From contig NZ_SHKX01000014.1 of the NCBI RefSeq assembly GCF_004217445.1, forward strand, positions 150,427-214,426: a DNA stretch of 64,000 bases. Reading direction: 5' to 3'. How positions within the stretch are numbered: the stretch's first letter is position 1; every line of letters starts with the position of its first letter. Both the position numbers and the translations under genes were made by a program. The stretch comes from Fluviicoccus keumensis (lineage in GTDB: Bacteria > Pseudomonadota > Gammaproteobacteria > Pseudomonadales > Moraxellaceae). The notes below the pieces were generated by a model. The model did no database searches. It was not told where the DNA came from and worked only from the letters and a program-made list of their open reading frames with translations. This document shows, piece after piece, positions 17,065 through 24,634 of this stretch.

Positions 17065-20000
17065 TCATATTCCCCCAGCACTACACCCCGGCCCCTCAAT
17101 CCGACTCCTCCCCCCCGGTTCCGGTTCCACTTTGATCTGCGTTCCAATCCGTTCCTTCAGCTGCGAGACATGCGAGATCACGCCCACCAACTTGCCGCTC
17201 TGTTGCAGGCCGGACAGGGCACTAAGGGCGGTATCCAGCGCGTCTTCATCCAGCGTGCCAAAGCCCTCATCCAAAAACAGTGAATCCACCCGGACGTTGC
17301 GGCTGGCCATATGCGATAGCCCCAGCGCCAGCGCGAGGCTGACTAGGAAGCTTTCGCCGCCGGAGAGGTTGCGGGTGGGGCGGATTTCGCCGGTCTGGTA
17401 GTTGTCCATGACGTTCAGTTCCAGCGGCTGGCTGTCGTCGCGGACCAGCAGGTAGCGGTCGCTGAGTTTTTGCAGCTGGCGGTTAGCGTGGTGGATGAGG
17501 ATGTCGAACGTCAGGCCTTGGGCGAAGTTGCGGAATTTCTTGCCGTCGGCGGCGCCGATCAGGTCGTTGAGGCGGCCCCAGCGGGTGACGTCGCGCTGGC
17601 GGGCGGCAATGGCGTCCACCAGCGACTGGCGGCTTTGTCGCAGCTCGGCGTTGTCGCGCAGTTGCTGCTGCACCGCGCCGATGGCCTGCTGCAAGGCGGT
17701 CAGGCTGTCCGTGGCGGCCGTCAGGGCGGCGTTCAGCTCATTGGGCTGGCGGTCGGTCAGGGCGCGGGCCTGTTCGGTCTGCAGTCGGGCTTCGGTTTCG
17801 CGCAGGCGCGTTTCCAGTTGCAGTTGACGGCGGTTGAGGTCGTCGGCGCGGTTAGCCAGCGCGCGACGTTCCGTTTCCGGCAGGCAGGCGGCGCGATAGG
17901 CGGCTTCATCGGTCAGTCCGGCTACGGTCAGGCGTTGACGGAACGTGGCGTCCGCAGCGGCCAGCGCCGGTTCGCGTTGGCGGAGGATGGCGTCCAGTTC
18001 ACCCAGGCGGGTGTGCAGGTCGCGGACGGCCTGTTCGGCCTGCTGGTGGGCGAGGCTGGCGGCGCGGTGACGGCTGTCGACGTCTTGCAGGGCTTGGGTG
18101 GCCTGCGTTTCGGCCAGATCGGCATCGCGGTCGCCGAACAGGTCGCGGCGCTGATTAGCCAGCGCTTCCGCGTCCGCCTGCAGGCGCTGATGCTTGTCGG
18201 CGGCATCGCGGCTTTGCGTTTGCAGGTTAGTCAGGGTGGTTTCGGAGTGCTTCAGGCTTTCCGCCAGCAACTCGCGCTGCCGGGTCAGGCGCTGGCTCTC
18301 GGCGGATTGCCGGAGATAGTCCTCGCTCTGCCGACGCAGGCTTTCCAAGGTTTCGGCAGGACGCTCCAGGCACTCCTCCCCTCGCCCGCATTCGGTCAGC
18401 AGCCCCAGCAGGCGTGTCCGCTGCTGGTTCACGGCGTCTTGCCGGGAAACAGCCTCCCCTTGCAGGCGCTCGATCTCGCGCTGCAGCTGGGTCAACTGAC
18501 TTTCCGCCGCCAGCTGCTGCCGGGCGGCGGCCTCGGCTTGCGCCACTGCCGTCCGCAGGACGTCCTCGCCGCGCATCAAGGCCTGCTGTAGCCGGTCGAG
18601 CGCCGTCAGCCGGTCACTGAACTGCGCGATCTCCGCCTTGATCCGCTCCAGTTCGGCAACAATGACTTCCCCGTCGTCCGCCAGCGACAACGCCGCCAGA
18701 TCCGCATGGACCTGCGCCTGCACGGCGGCGAAATCGGCCTGCCAGCGCGCCTGCTTTGCCGCTAGCCGCTCCAATGCATCGCGGGCCACGTCCTGCCGTG
18801 AGTCGCCGTCCGCCAGTTGCTTCAGGGCGTCGCTTTCTTCCCGACGCGCCCGCGCCAGTGAATCGCGGGTTTCGTTGGCCGCCGGGACATTGCCCCGCGC
18901 CCAGGGATGTTCCTCCGAGCCGCACAGCGGACAAGGTTCCCCGTCACGCAGGTGCTGCCGCTGTTCTTCCAGACCATGAATGCGCGCCAGCAATTCCAGC
19001 TGCGTTTCCAGCAGGCCGCGCTGGGTCGTCAGGGCGTCCACACGGGCCTGTACGAGGGAACGTTGCTGTTGCCAGTCCGCCAGCGTCTTCGCATGTACCG
19101 CCTGTTCTGCGGCCAGCACCTCGCCCTCGCGCTGCGACTGATGCAGGCGCTGGCGGTCTTTCTGCAAAGCGTCCAGCCGGTTTTGACGACCGTGAAGTTC
19201 CAGCAGGCTTTCCCGCCAGTCTTCCTGACTGCGTCCCGCCAGCCGCGCGTCACGGTCGGCCTTCACCTTGTCCAGCCTGGCCTGCACTTCCAGCCGTCGC
19301 GCCCCGGCGGCGGTGACAGCCTCCACGCAATGCGCCCGTTCGGTCTCGCGTTCCGGCAACGCTTGCTGTTGTTGCTGAAGCTGCTGCTTCAACCCGGCCA
19401 GACCGCGTTCGGCCTCCGCCAGTTGCCGCCATTCCGTTTCCAGTACCGGCAGACGGCGTTCCAGTTCGGCGTCGGCGGCGTGGTCGGCCAACCAAGTATT
19501 CAGACGGGTCTGTGTCGTCGATGCCTCATCCAGCTCAGTACGAATGCGGGTCAGCGCGGCCTGATGTTTCCCTTGGTCACTTTGCAGCCGCGCCAGTTCC
19601 TCCCCCGCCGCATCGAGGTTCTGCCGCGCCCCCCGCTGCTGCACATCCAGCGCCCGCACGGCCTTCAACACCGGCTGCAACGCGGTCAGTTGCTGCTGCG
19701 CGGCGTCACGCGCCTGCTCCGCTGTCGCCAACTGCGCCGCCGCTGCCTTGACCTGCGCTTCCCGCTCCGGCAATTCCTGCCGCCAGCGTTGCTGCTGTTG
19801 CCGGTCGCGCTCCTGTTCCCGGCGCAGGCCGTCCAGCACGGCATGGTCGGCCGTCAATTCCAGCGCCTTTTGCGCCAGCGCCAGCCGTTCCTGCTCCAGG
19901 GTGAATGCTTCCACTTCCACCGCCAGCGCCGTTTGCTGCTGGCGGGTTTCATCCAGCGTGCTTTCCAGGGTCGCCAGCGTTTCCGTCCACGCCAGCGCCT

Positions 20001-20730
20001 CGCGCAGGGTCCGGGTTTCCGCCGCCAGCCCCTCTGCCTGAGTACGTTGCGCGGCCAGCGTCGTTTCCAACGCCGCCAGTTCGTCGTCGCCCAGCAAGGT
20101 CAGGCCGGACAGTTCAGCCTGCAACAGCCCCAGCTTCTGCTTTTCCTCGGCATGACGCTGGTAGGTCAGGCGGGAAATCTCGCTGTAGATGGCCGTGCCG
20201 GTAATCTGCTCCAGGATCGGTGCGCGCTCCCCGGCCCCGGACTGCAAAAAGGCGGCAAATCCGCCCTGCGCCAGCAGCATGGCGCGGGTGAATTGCTCGA
20301 AACCCATGCCGGTGCGCGCGGTCACCAGCTCCGGCACCTCGCTCACTTTCGACGAAAGGATTTCCCCGGTCACGGCATCGCTGATTTCATGCTTGGCGGC
20401 CTGCAACTCGCCGGTAACCTTGCCGTGGGCGCGGCGCTGGCTCCACTGGCAGCGGTAGCGGCCGCTGCCGGTTTCAAACACCACTTCCGCCAGACAGTCG
20501 GCGGTGCGGCGCGAGAGGATGTCGTTGCCGCTCTTGGTGATCCGGCCCAGACGCGGCGTCTGCGCGTACAGCGCCAGGCAGATGGCGTCGAGGATGGTGC
20601 TCTTGCCCGCGCCGGTGGGGCCGGTAATGGCGAAGATGCCGTCCGACACATAGGCCGGATGCGTCAGGTCGATGCACCACTCCCCGGCCAGGGAATTCAG
20701 GTTCTTGAAGCGGATGGTCAGGATGCGCAT
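17065..20730 (-). CDS. sbcC: exonuclease SbcC (Rad50-like SMC ATPase)
   Basis: 1221 residues. SbcC is the ATPase partner of SbcD; together they open hairpins and protein-blocked DNA ends. The N-terminal ABC half has AITGPTGAGKSTILDAICLA (Walker A). Long coiled-coil arms (Gln/Glu/Ala/Leu-rich) surround the zinc hook DGEPCPLCGSEEHPW, a C-x-x-C centre. The C-terminal half has the signature LSGGESFLVSLALALGLSHM and the Walker B/D-loop VDSLFLDEGFGTLDEDALD. The longer-than-usual coiled coil gives a size above E. coli SbcC (1048). It follows sbcD by 12 bp in one operon. Confidence 0.97.
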   Translation of the reverse strand: MRILTIRFKNLNSLAGEWCIDLTHPAYVSDGIFAITGPTGAGKSTILDAICLALYAQTPRLGRITKSGNDILSRRTADCLAEVVFETGSGRYRCQWSQRRAHGKVTGELQAAKHEISDAVTGEILSSKVSEVPELVTARTGMGFEQFTRAMLLAQGGFAAFLQSGAGERAPILEQITGTAIYSEISRLTYQRHAEEKQKLGLLQAELSGLTLLGDDELAALETTLAAQRTQAEGLAAETRTLREALAWTETLATLESTLDETRQQQTALAVEVEAFTLEQERLALAQKALELTADHAVLDGLRREQERDRQQQQRWRQELPEREAQVKAAAAQLATAEQARDAAQQQLTALQPVLKAVRALDVQQRGARQNLDAAGEELARLQSDQGKHQAALTRIRTELDEASTTQTRLNTWLADHAADAELERRLPVLETEWRQLAEAERGLAGLKQQLQQQQQALPERETERAHCVEAVTAAGARRLEVQARLDKVKADRDARLAGRSQEDWRESLLELHGRQNRLDALQKDRQRLHQSQREGEVLAAEQAVHAKTLADWQQQRSLVQARVDALTTQRGLLETQLELLARIHGLEEQRQHLRDGEPCPLCGSEEHPWARGNVPAANETRDSLARARREESDALKQLADGDSRQDVARDALERLAAKQARWQADFAAVQAQVHADLAALSLADDGEVIVAELERIKAEIAQFSDRLTALDRLQQALMRGEDVLRTAVAQAEAAARQQLAAESQLTQLQREIERLQGEAVSRQDAVNQQRTRLLGLLTECGRGEECLERPAETLESLRRQSEDYLRQSAESQRLTRQRELLAESLKHSETTLTNLQTQSRDAADKHQRLQADAEALANQRRDLFGDRDADLAETQATQALQDVDSRHRAASLAHQQAEQAVRDLHTRLGELDAILRQREPALAAADATFRQRLTVAGLTDEAAYRAACLPETERRALANRADDLNRRQLQLETRLRETEARLQTEQARALTDRQPNELNAALTAATDSLTALQQAIGAVQQQLRDNAELRQSRQSLVDAIAARQRDVTRWGRLNDLIGAADGKKFRNFAQGLTFDILIHHANRQLQKLSDRYLLVRDDSQPLELNVMDNYQTGEIRPTRNLSGGESFLVSLALALGLSHMASRNVRVDSLFLDEGFGTLDEDALDTALSALSGLQQSGKLVGVISHVSQLKERIGTQIKVEPEPGGRSRIEGPGCSAGGI

Positions 20731-20742
20731 GCCGGTGTTCCC

Positions 20743-21981
20743 CTATTCCGCCTGAAGATCGGCTTCCTGCAAGGCTTGCAGGATCTCGCCGAAGCTTTGT
20801 GTCAGTTCCCCGCGCTGCTCCGGCGGCACCTGCCCCGCGTCCAGGCAGCGGGCGAACACCTCGTCCGGCGACAGGTCGTCCAGCGTCTCGTCCTGCGCCT
20901 GCCGGTTCAGCACCTGCCAGGCCTTGCGGGCATCGCGTGCCTTCAGCACTTCCAGCGTCGACCCCGCAATCAGGCCATCCAGCCGCTCGCGCAGATCGTC
21001 GATCACCTCGTGGCCGGTGTGCGTCACTTCCAGCCACACCGCCTCGCCTTCCGCTTTCAGGGCCGTCAGCTGCGCCTCAATCTGCGGCCAGTCGCCCGTC
21101 ACCCGTTCCAGCCTTTGGAACACCGGCACTGGCAGCAACCTCACCGTCTTCTCCGGCACGAATTCCACGATGCACACCTGTTTGGCCTGCGCCGCCTCGC
21201 CAAAACCCATCGCCAGCGGCGAACCGCTGTAGCGCACGCATTCCCGCCCGCCCACCGGTTGCGGCACATGCAGGTGCCCCAGCGCCACATAATCCAGCGC
21301 CTCGGGGAAGATGCCTGCCGTCACATGCGCCAGCGAGCCCACGTACAGCTCGCGCACGCCGTCGCCGTCCACCGTCTGCCCGCCCGCCGTGAACAGGTGG
21401 CCCATGCCCAGCACCGGCACGGGTTGCGGCAAGGCGGCGTTCAGTTGCAGCGCCGCTTCCACCACCGCCGCGTAATGGCGCTGGATACCCTCCGCCAGCT
21501 TGCGCTCCTTGTCTTCCGGGCTTTCCCCGGCCTCGGCGCTGCGCAGGTCGCGGTCGCGCAGGTAGGGCACGGCGCAGACCAGCAGTTCCACCCGGCCTTC
21601 AGCATCGCGCAGGGTAATCACCTCGTCCGCCGGGTTGTCGGTGGCCGCGCCCACCACATGCACATCCAGCATTTTCAGCAACTCGGCGGGGGCGTTCAGG
21701 AAGGTGGGGGAATCGTGGTTGCCGCCGATCACGACGACATGACGGCAGCCGGTTTCCGCCACGCGGCGCAGGAAACGGTAGTACAGTGTCTGGGCGGCAT
21801 TGGAGGGCGTGGTGGTGTCGAAGATGTCCCCGGCCACCAGCAGCACGTCGATGCCTTCGGCGCGCAGGGTGTCCAGCAGCCAGTCGAGGAAAGCTGCGAA
21901 TTCAGCGTAGCGCTTGCGGCCATAGAGCAAGCGGCCGAGGTGCCAGTCGGAGGTGTGCAGCAGGCGCAATGTCTTCGTCAT
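20743..21981 (-). CDS. sbcD: exonuclease SbcD (Mre11-like nuclease)
   Basis: 412 residues with all five calcineurin-like phosphodiesterase motifs: LLHTSDWHLGRLLYG, LLVAGDIFDTTTPSNAA, VVVIGGNHDSPTFLN, GMGHLFTAGG and VALGHLHVPQPVGG. These bind two Mn ions for 3'-5' dsDNA exonuclease and ssDNA endonuclease activity. The C-terminal ~150 residues form the capping domain and the helices that bind SbcC. It lies first in the sbcD-sbcC pair; 21 bp separate its start from the stop of the HNH gene upstream, so all three may be co-transcribed. Confidence 0.97.
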   Translation of the reverse strand: MTKTLRLLHTSDWHLGRLLYGRKRYAEFAAFLDWLLDTLRAEGIDVLLVAGDIFDTTTPSNAAQTLYYRFLRRVAETGCRHVVVIGGNHDSPTFLNAPAELLKMLDVHVVGAATDNPADEVITLRDAEGRVELLVCAVPYLRDRDLRSAEAGESPEDKERKLAEGIQRHYAAVVEAALQLNAALPQPVPVLGMGHLFTAGGQTVDGDGVRELYVGSLAHVTAGIFPEALDYVALGHLHVPQPVGGRECVRYSGSPLAMGFGEAAQAKQVCIVEFVPEKTVRLLPVPVFQRLERVTGDWPQIEAQLTALKAEGEAVWLEVTHTGHEVIDDLRERLDGLIAGSTLEVLKARDARKAWQVLNRQAQDETLDDLSPDEVFARCLDAGQVPPEQRGELTQSFGEILQALQEADLQAE

Positions 21982-22002
21982 CGTTGTTCTTGTTCCCGTG
22001 AT

Positions 22003-22419
22003 TCATTCCGGCGGCTTCAGATAGCCCAGCGTCCAGCCGATCCAACTGCCGACCAACGCTCCCTCGGCGCTGACAAAACTGCCCGCCACCACACCCAGCA
22101 GGCTGCCCGCCACGGCGTTCTCGATGCGCGCCCACAGACGACCGCCGCGCGACAGCGGCGCCCGCACCTTGCCATGTTTCGCCCGGGCGCTGCGCGTGCT
22201 CTTGCTGCCCTTGGCGCGATTGCAACCGATGCAGGCCGGATACAGGTTGGTCAGATGATCGCTGCCGCCCTTGGCGCGCGGGATGGAATGCTCCACTTCC
22301 CACGCGCCGCGCAGGTCCAGCCGCCCGTAATTCGCCCACACCACCTTCTTGTGGCAGATATGACAGCGCCCGGACGTGCGCTCATAAATCCGGCGCAGCC
22401 GCTTTTCCTGATAAGCCAT
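22003..22419 (-). CDS. HNH endonuclease-like protein with C-terminal glycine-zipper segment
   Basis: 138 residues. Residues 1–~75 are a complete HNH/zinc-finger nuclease module: CHIC (19–22), EVEHSIPRAKGGSDHLTNLY with the catalytic-type His44 and Asn58, and CIGCNRAKGSKS (63–66). A basic linker follows (RSARAKHGKVRAPLSRGGR). Residues ~101–133 are a hydrophobic segment with glycines every four residues: G105, G109, G113, then G120, G124, G128, G132. This GxxxG ladder resembles membrane-inserting glycine-zipper helices. The role is not known: a stand-alone HNH homing-type nuclease, a defence effector or a repair factor are all possible. It sits directly upstream of sbcD. Confidence 0.8.
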   Translation of the reverse strand: MAYQEKRLRRIYERTSGRCHICHKKVVWANYGRLDLRGAWEVEHSIPRAKGGSDHLTNLYPACIGCNRAKGSKSTRSARAKHGKVRAPLSRGGRLWARIENAVAGSLLGVVAGSFVSAEGALVGSWIGWTLGYLKPPE

Positions 22420-22502
22420 GAATTATTAAAGGATTTTCGGTTATTTCAACCGTCCAGCCTAGCGGGGCTTTAGCGGAAATGCAGCCGGGGGAAACCGACA
22501 AT

Positions 22503-22519
22503 ACGACACAGGCTGTCGT
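22503..22519. repeat. small inverted repeat between the HNH and yecA-like genes
   Basis: ACGACA – CAGGC – TGTCGT, in the 204-bp non-coding gap (22420–22623) upstream of the HNH gene. It may be an operator; evidence is only the symmetry. Confidence 0.3.
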
Positions 22520-22562
22520 TTATAAACGGGCCTGCCGCCTTTTCAGGCATTCAGACAGCAAA

Positions 22563-22583
22563 AAGGGCGCTAAAAGCGCCCTT
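22563..22583 (-). terminator. rho-independent terminator of the UPF0149 gene
   Basis: On the minus strand AAGGGCGCT – TTT – AGCGCCCTT is a 9-bp stem followed by a T-run (TTTTTGC). It lies 40 bp after the stop at 22624 and should end that transcript before the HNH gene. Confidence 0.85.
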
Positions 22584-22623
22584 CGCAGGTCCGGCCGGGG
22601 GAGCGGCGCACCGCTCCGGCAAC

Positions 22624-23283
22624 TCAGCCTTCGTTTTCCGCCGCTTCCATTTCCATCTGCTCGTCGCAGAATTCCAGGCCGGTGCGGGCATAGGCCAGCA
22701 GCGCCTGCGGCAGCACGTCCTTGGCCACCATCGGCAGGTCGGCGGCCACGGCTTGCGGATCTTCCAGATGGTCCAGCACTTCCGGATAACCGGCGAACAG
22801 GCCGACCACGTTGATGACGTTGTTGATTTCATCGGACAGGTTGATTTCGGCATCCGCCACCTTGGCATAGGCCTCGCACACCTGGTCCCACACCTGTTGC
22901 AGCCAGTCGTGGCCAGCCAGGAAGCCCTGGCACCAGTCGATCAGGTCGACCATCAGCTCCGGGTCGGCATTGAAGGCGTAATCGGCGGGGATCGGGCTGG
23001 CATTGTCTTCCACCAGCTGCGCGGCGTGGTCGTACAAGGCAATGATGGTGCCCATGACCATGCCCGCCTCTTCCTCGTTGTGGAAGCGGGGATTTTCCTC
23101 GCCCTCTTCCCCTTCCCAGATCAGCGGCATCCACTCGTCCGGCGCCAGCGGCACCGGGCTGGCCAGCACCGCCCAGATGAAGCCGCGCAGCGCCGCCAGA
23201 TTGAAGGTGTCGGGCGGGCAACGGTCGGATTGCAGGAATTCGTCCAGGGCAATGAGTTCCTGGGCGGAAGGCAGGTGGGACAT
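22624..23283 (-). CDS. UPF0149 / YecA-YgfB family protein
   Basis: 219 residues, very acidic, no catalytic motif. The family pattern is clear: a helical N-terminus (LIALDEFLQSDRCPPDTFN), the short LRGFIWAVLASPVPLAPDEW stretch, and the central DLIDWCQGFLAGHDW with W-CQGF typical of YecA/YgfB proteins. It lacks the C-terminal SEC-C zinc motif found in its neighbour. The biochemical role of the family is unsettled; some members affect transcription of resistance genes. It is adjacent to, and paralogous with, the gene at 23373–24146 on the same strand. Confidence 0.85.
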   Translation of the reverse strand: MSHLPSAQELIALDEFLQSDRCPPDTFNLAALRGFIWAVLASPVPLAPDEWMPLIWEGEEGEENPRFHNEEEAGMVMGTIIALYDHAAQLVEDNASPIPADYAFNADPELMVDLIDWCQGFLAGHDWLQQVWDQVCEAYAKVADAEINLSDEINNVINVVGLFAGYPEVLDHLEDPQAVAADLPMVAKDVLPQALLAYARTGLEFCDEQMEMEAAENEG

Positions 23284-23372
23284 GATGGTTTTCCAATCAG
23301 GGTAAAAAGCTGGCGGCTATTATGCCGCCTTTTGCCGGGCTTGGGCGAAGAAATCCGTCGACCGGGCGCGGA

Positions 23373-24146
23373 TTACGCGCCGCAGCACTTCTTGAATTTC
23401 TTGCCGCTGCCGCAGGGGCACGGGTCGTTGCGGCCGACCTTCGGCTCTTCCGGATTCTGGGCGCGCAGACGTTCCAGCCGCAGCAGCTCGCGGCCGATAC
23501 GGGCGTAGATACCCAGCGAATTCGGCAAAATGGAAGCGGCGATGGTCGGCAGGCGGCCGCGCAGCTCGTCGGGGTTGGGGGCCTTGGCCAGCGCGCCCTC
23601 CACATCGGCAAACAGGGTGGGAATGGCCAGCGCCGCTTCCACTTCCTGCTTCAGGGTCAGGTCTTCGCGTTTCTTCAGGTCCACCAGCCCCTCGTCCCAC
23701 ACATCCTCCAGCCAGCCATGACCCACCAGCAGGCCTTGACACCATTCGCGCAACGGCTTGCCGGTTTCCTCATCGTCGCTCCACACACAGTCGGCGGGCA
23801 ACTTGAACGCCTCATCCTTCAGCGCGCGGTCAGTCAGGCCATACAGATAGACGATCACCTGCAACACATCCTTGGCCTGTTCGGGAATGCGCGCCATACC
23901 TTGGGGAGCATCGTCTGCTGGTCCCTCACCGCTATCGGCCTTGAGGTCATCCTCGCTGCCCCAGATGACCGGCAGCCAGTCGCTGGGCCCCAACGCGGTG
24001 GGGCTGCTGGCAACCGCGAACAGGAAGCCGCGCAACTGGTTGAACGTAAGGGTGCCTGCGGGGGCGTGCTCGGAGCGCAGGTGGTCCTGAAGGGCTTGCA
24101 GCTCCTCGGTGGGAAGCGGCAGCGGCTGGGGCTTGTTGCGTTTCAT
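23373..24146 (-). CDS. UPF0149 / YecA family protein with C-terminal SEC-C zinc motif
   Basis: 257 residues. The body shares the family elements with its neighbour: TFNQLRGFLFAVASSPTALG and WCQGLLVGHGWLEDVWDEGL. Residues ~238–257 add the SEC-C motif GRNDPCPCGSGKKFKKCCG, a C-x-C-(8)-C-C zinc-binding tail like that of SecA. In E. coli YecA this tail binds metal and the protein can associate with ribosomes or SecA-related processes; the role here is inferred from family only. It lies 89 bp upstream of the second UPF0149 gene, so the pair may share a promoter. Confidence 0.88.
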   Translation of the reverse strand: MKRNKPQPLPLPTEELQALQDHLRSEHAPAGTLTFNQLRGFLFAVASSPTALGPSDWLPVIWGSEDDLKADSGEGPADDAPQGMARIPEQAKDVLQVIVYLYGLTDRALKDEAFKLPADCVWSDDEETGKPLREWCQGLLVGHGWLEDVWDEGLVDLKKREDLTLKQEVEAALAIPTLFADVEGALAKAPNPDELRGRLPTIAASILPNSLGIYARIGRELLRLERLRAQNPEEPKVGRNDPCPCGSGKKFKKCCGA

Positions 24147-24201
24147 GAAAGTATCCGGGTGAATGCAGCCGGTGATTATAGCGGGTTGTCCCCCGGCTTC
24201 G

Positions 24202-24555
24202 TCAGCCTTCCACGATCACGTAATACTTGCGCACGGCTTCCAGCACTTCAAATACGCCGGTAAATCCCGGCGGAATGATCGCGGCTTCGCCGGGGCCGAT
24301 GGTGTGGCTGGGGCCATGATCGGCGTGCAGGCGGACGCGGCCATGGATGATCTGGAAGAATTCCTGCTTGTCCGGGGCGAAGGCGATACGCCAGGCGCCA
24401 GGCTCGCATTCCCAGAACCCGGCGCTCATGGGGCCGTGGTTATAGCAGTCCCAGGTCTGGCGGGCTGGGTTGCCGTCGACCAAGCGGTCGGGACGGGGGA
24501 GGTCGAGGGTGGGGGCGGGATTGGGTAGGGGTTTACCGGCGATGAAAAGGGACAT
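24202..24555 (-). CDS. cupin-domain protein
   Basis: 117 residues from the ATG at 24555. A longer in-frame reading to 24705 runs into CRISPR repeat DNA and is an artefact. The protein is a single small beta-barrel of the EutQ/DUF861-like cupin type: WDCYNHGPMSAGFWECEPGA, FFQIIHGRVRLHADHG and GPGEAAIIPPGFTGVFEVLE. The two-motif order is conserved, but the metal-binding His set is incomplete, so it may bind a small ligand without catalysis. It is the last gene before the CRISPR array trailer and reads away from it. Confidence 0.85.
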   Translation of the reverse strand: MSLFIAGKPLPNPAPTLDLPRPDRLVDGNPARQTWDCYNHGPMSAGFWECEPGAWRIAFAPDKQEFFQIIHGRVRLHADHGPSHTIGPGEAAIIPPGFTGVFEVLEAVRKYYVIVEG

Positions 24556-24580
24556 AAGTATTCCGGAGTTTAAATTAAAA

Positions 24581-24601
24581 GTTTGCCTGTGAAGGCGCGA
24601 C
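24581..24601 (-). repeat. truncated fossil CRISPR repeat at the trailer end
   Basis: GTTTGCCTGTGAAGGCGCGAC equals the consensus repeat with an exact 10-bp internal deletion (CAATCCACGC removed) and one C-to-T change. It is followed by a 33-bp spacer-length stretch (24602–24634) and then the first full-length repeat, so it is the oldest, decayed unit of the array. Confidence 0.8.
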
Positions 24602-24634
24602 CGCCCAATTGAACAGCCCGCCCGCCAGCGTGGT

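Noticed and set aside
18907..22473. 1188-codon plus-strand ORF
   Set aside because: Runs antisense through sbcC, sbcD and the HNH gene; no domain visible and composition is Gln/Arg/His-biased.
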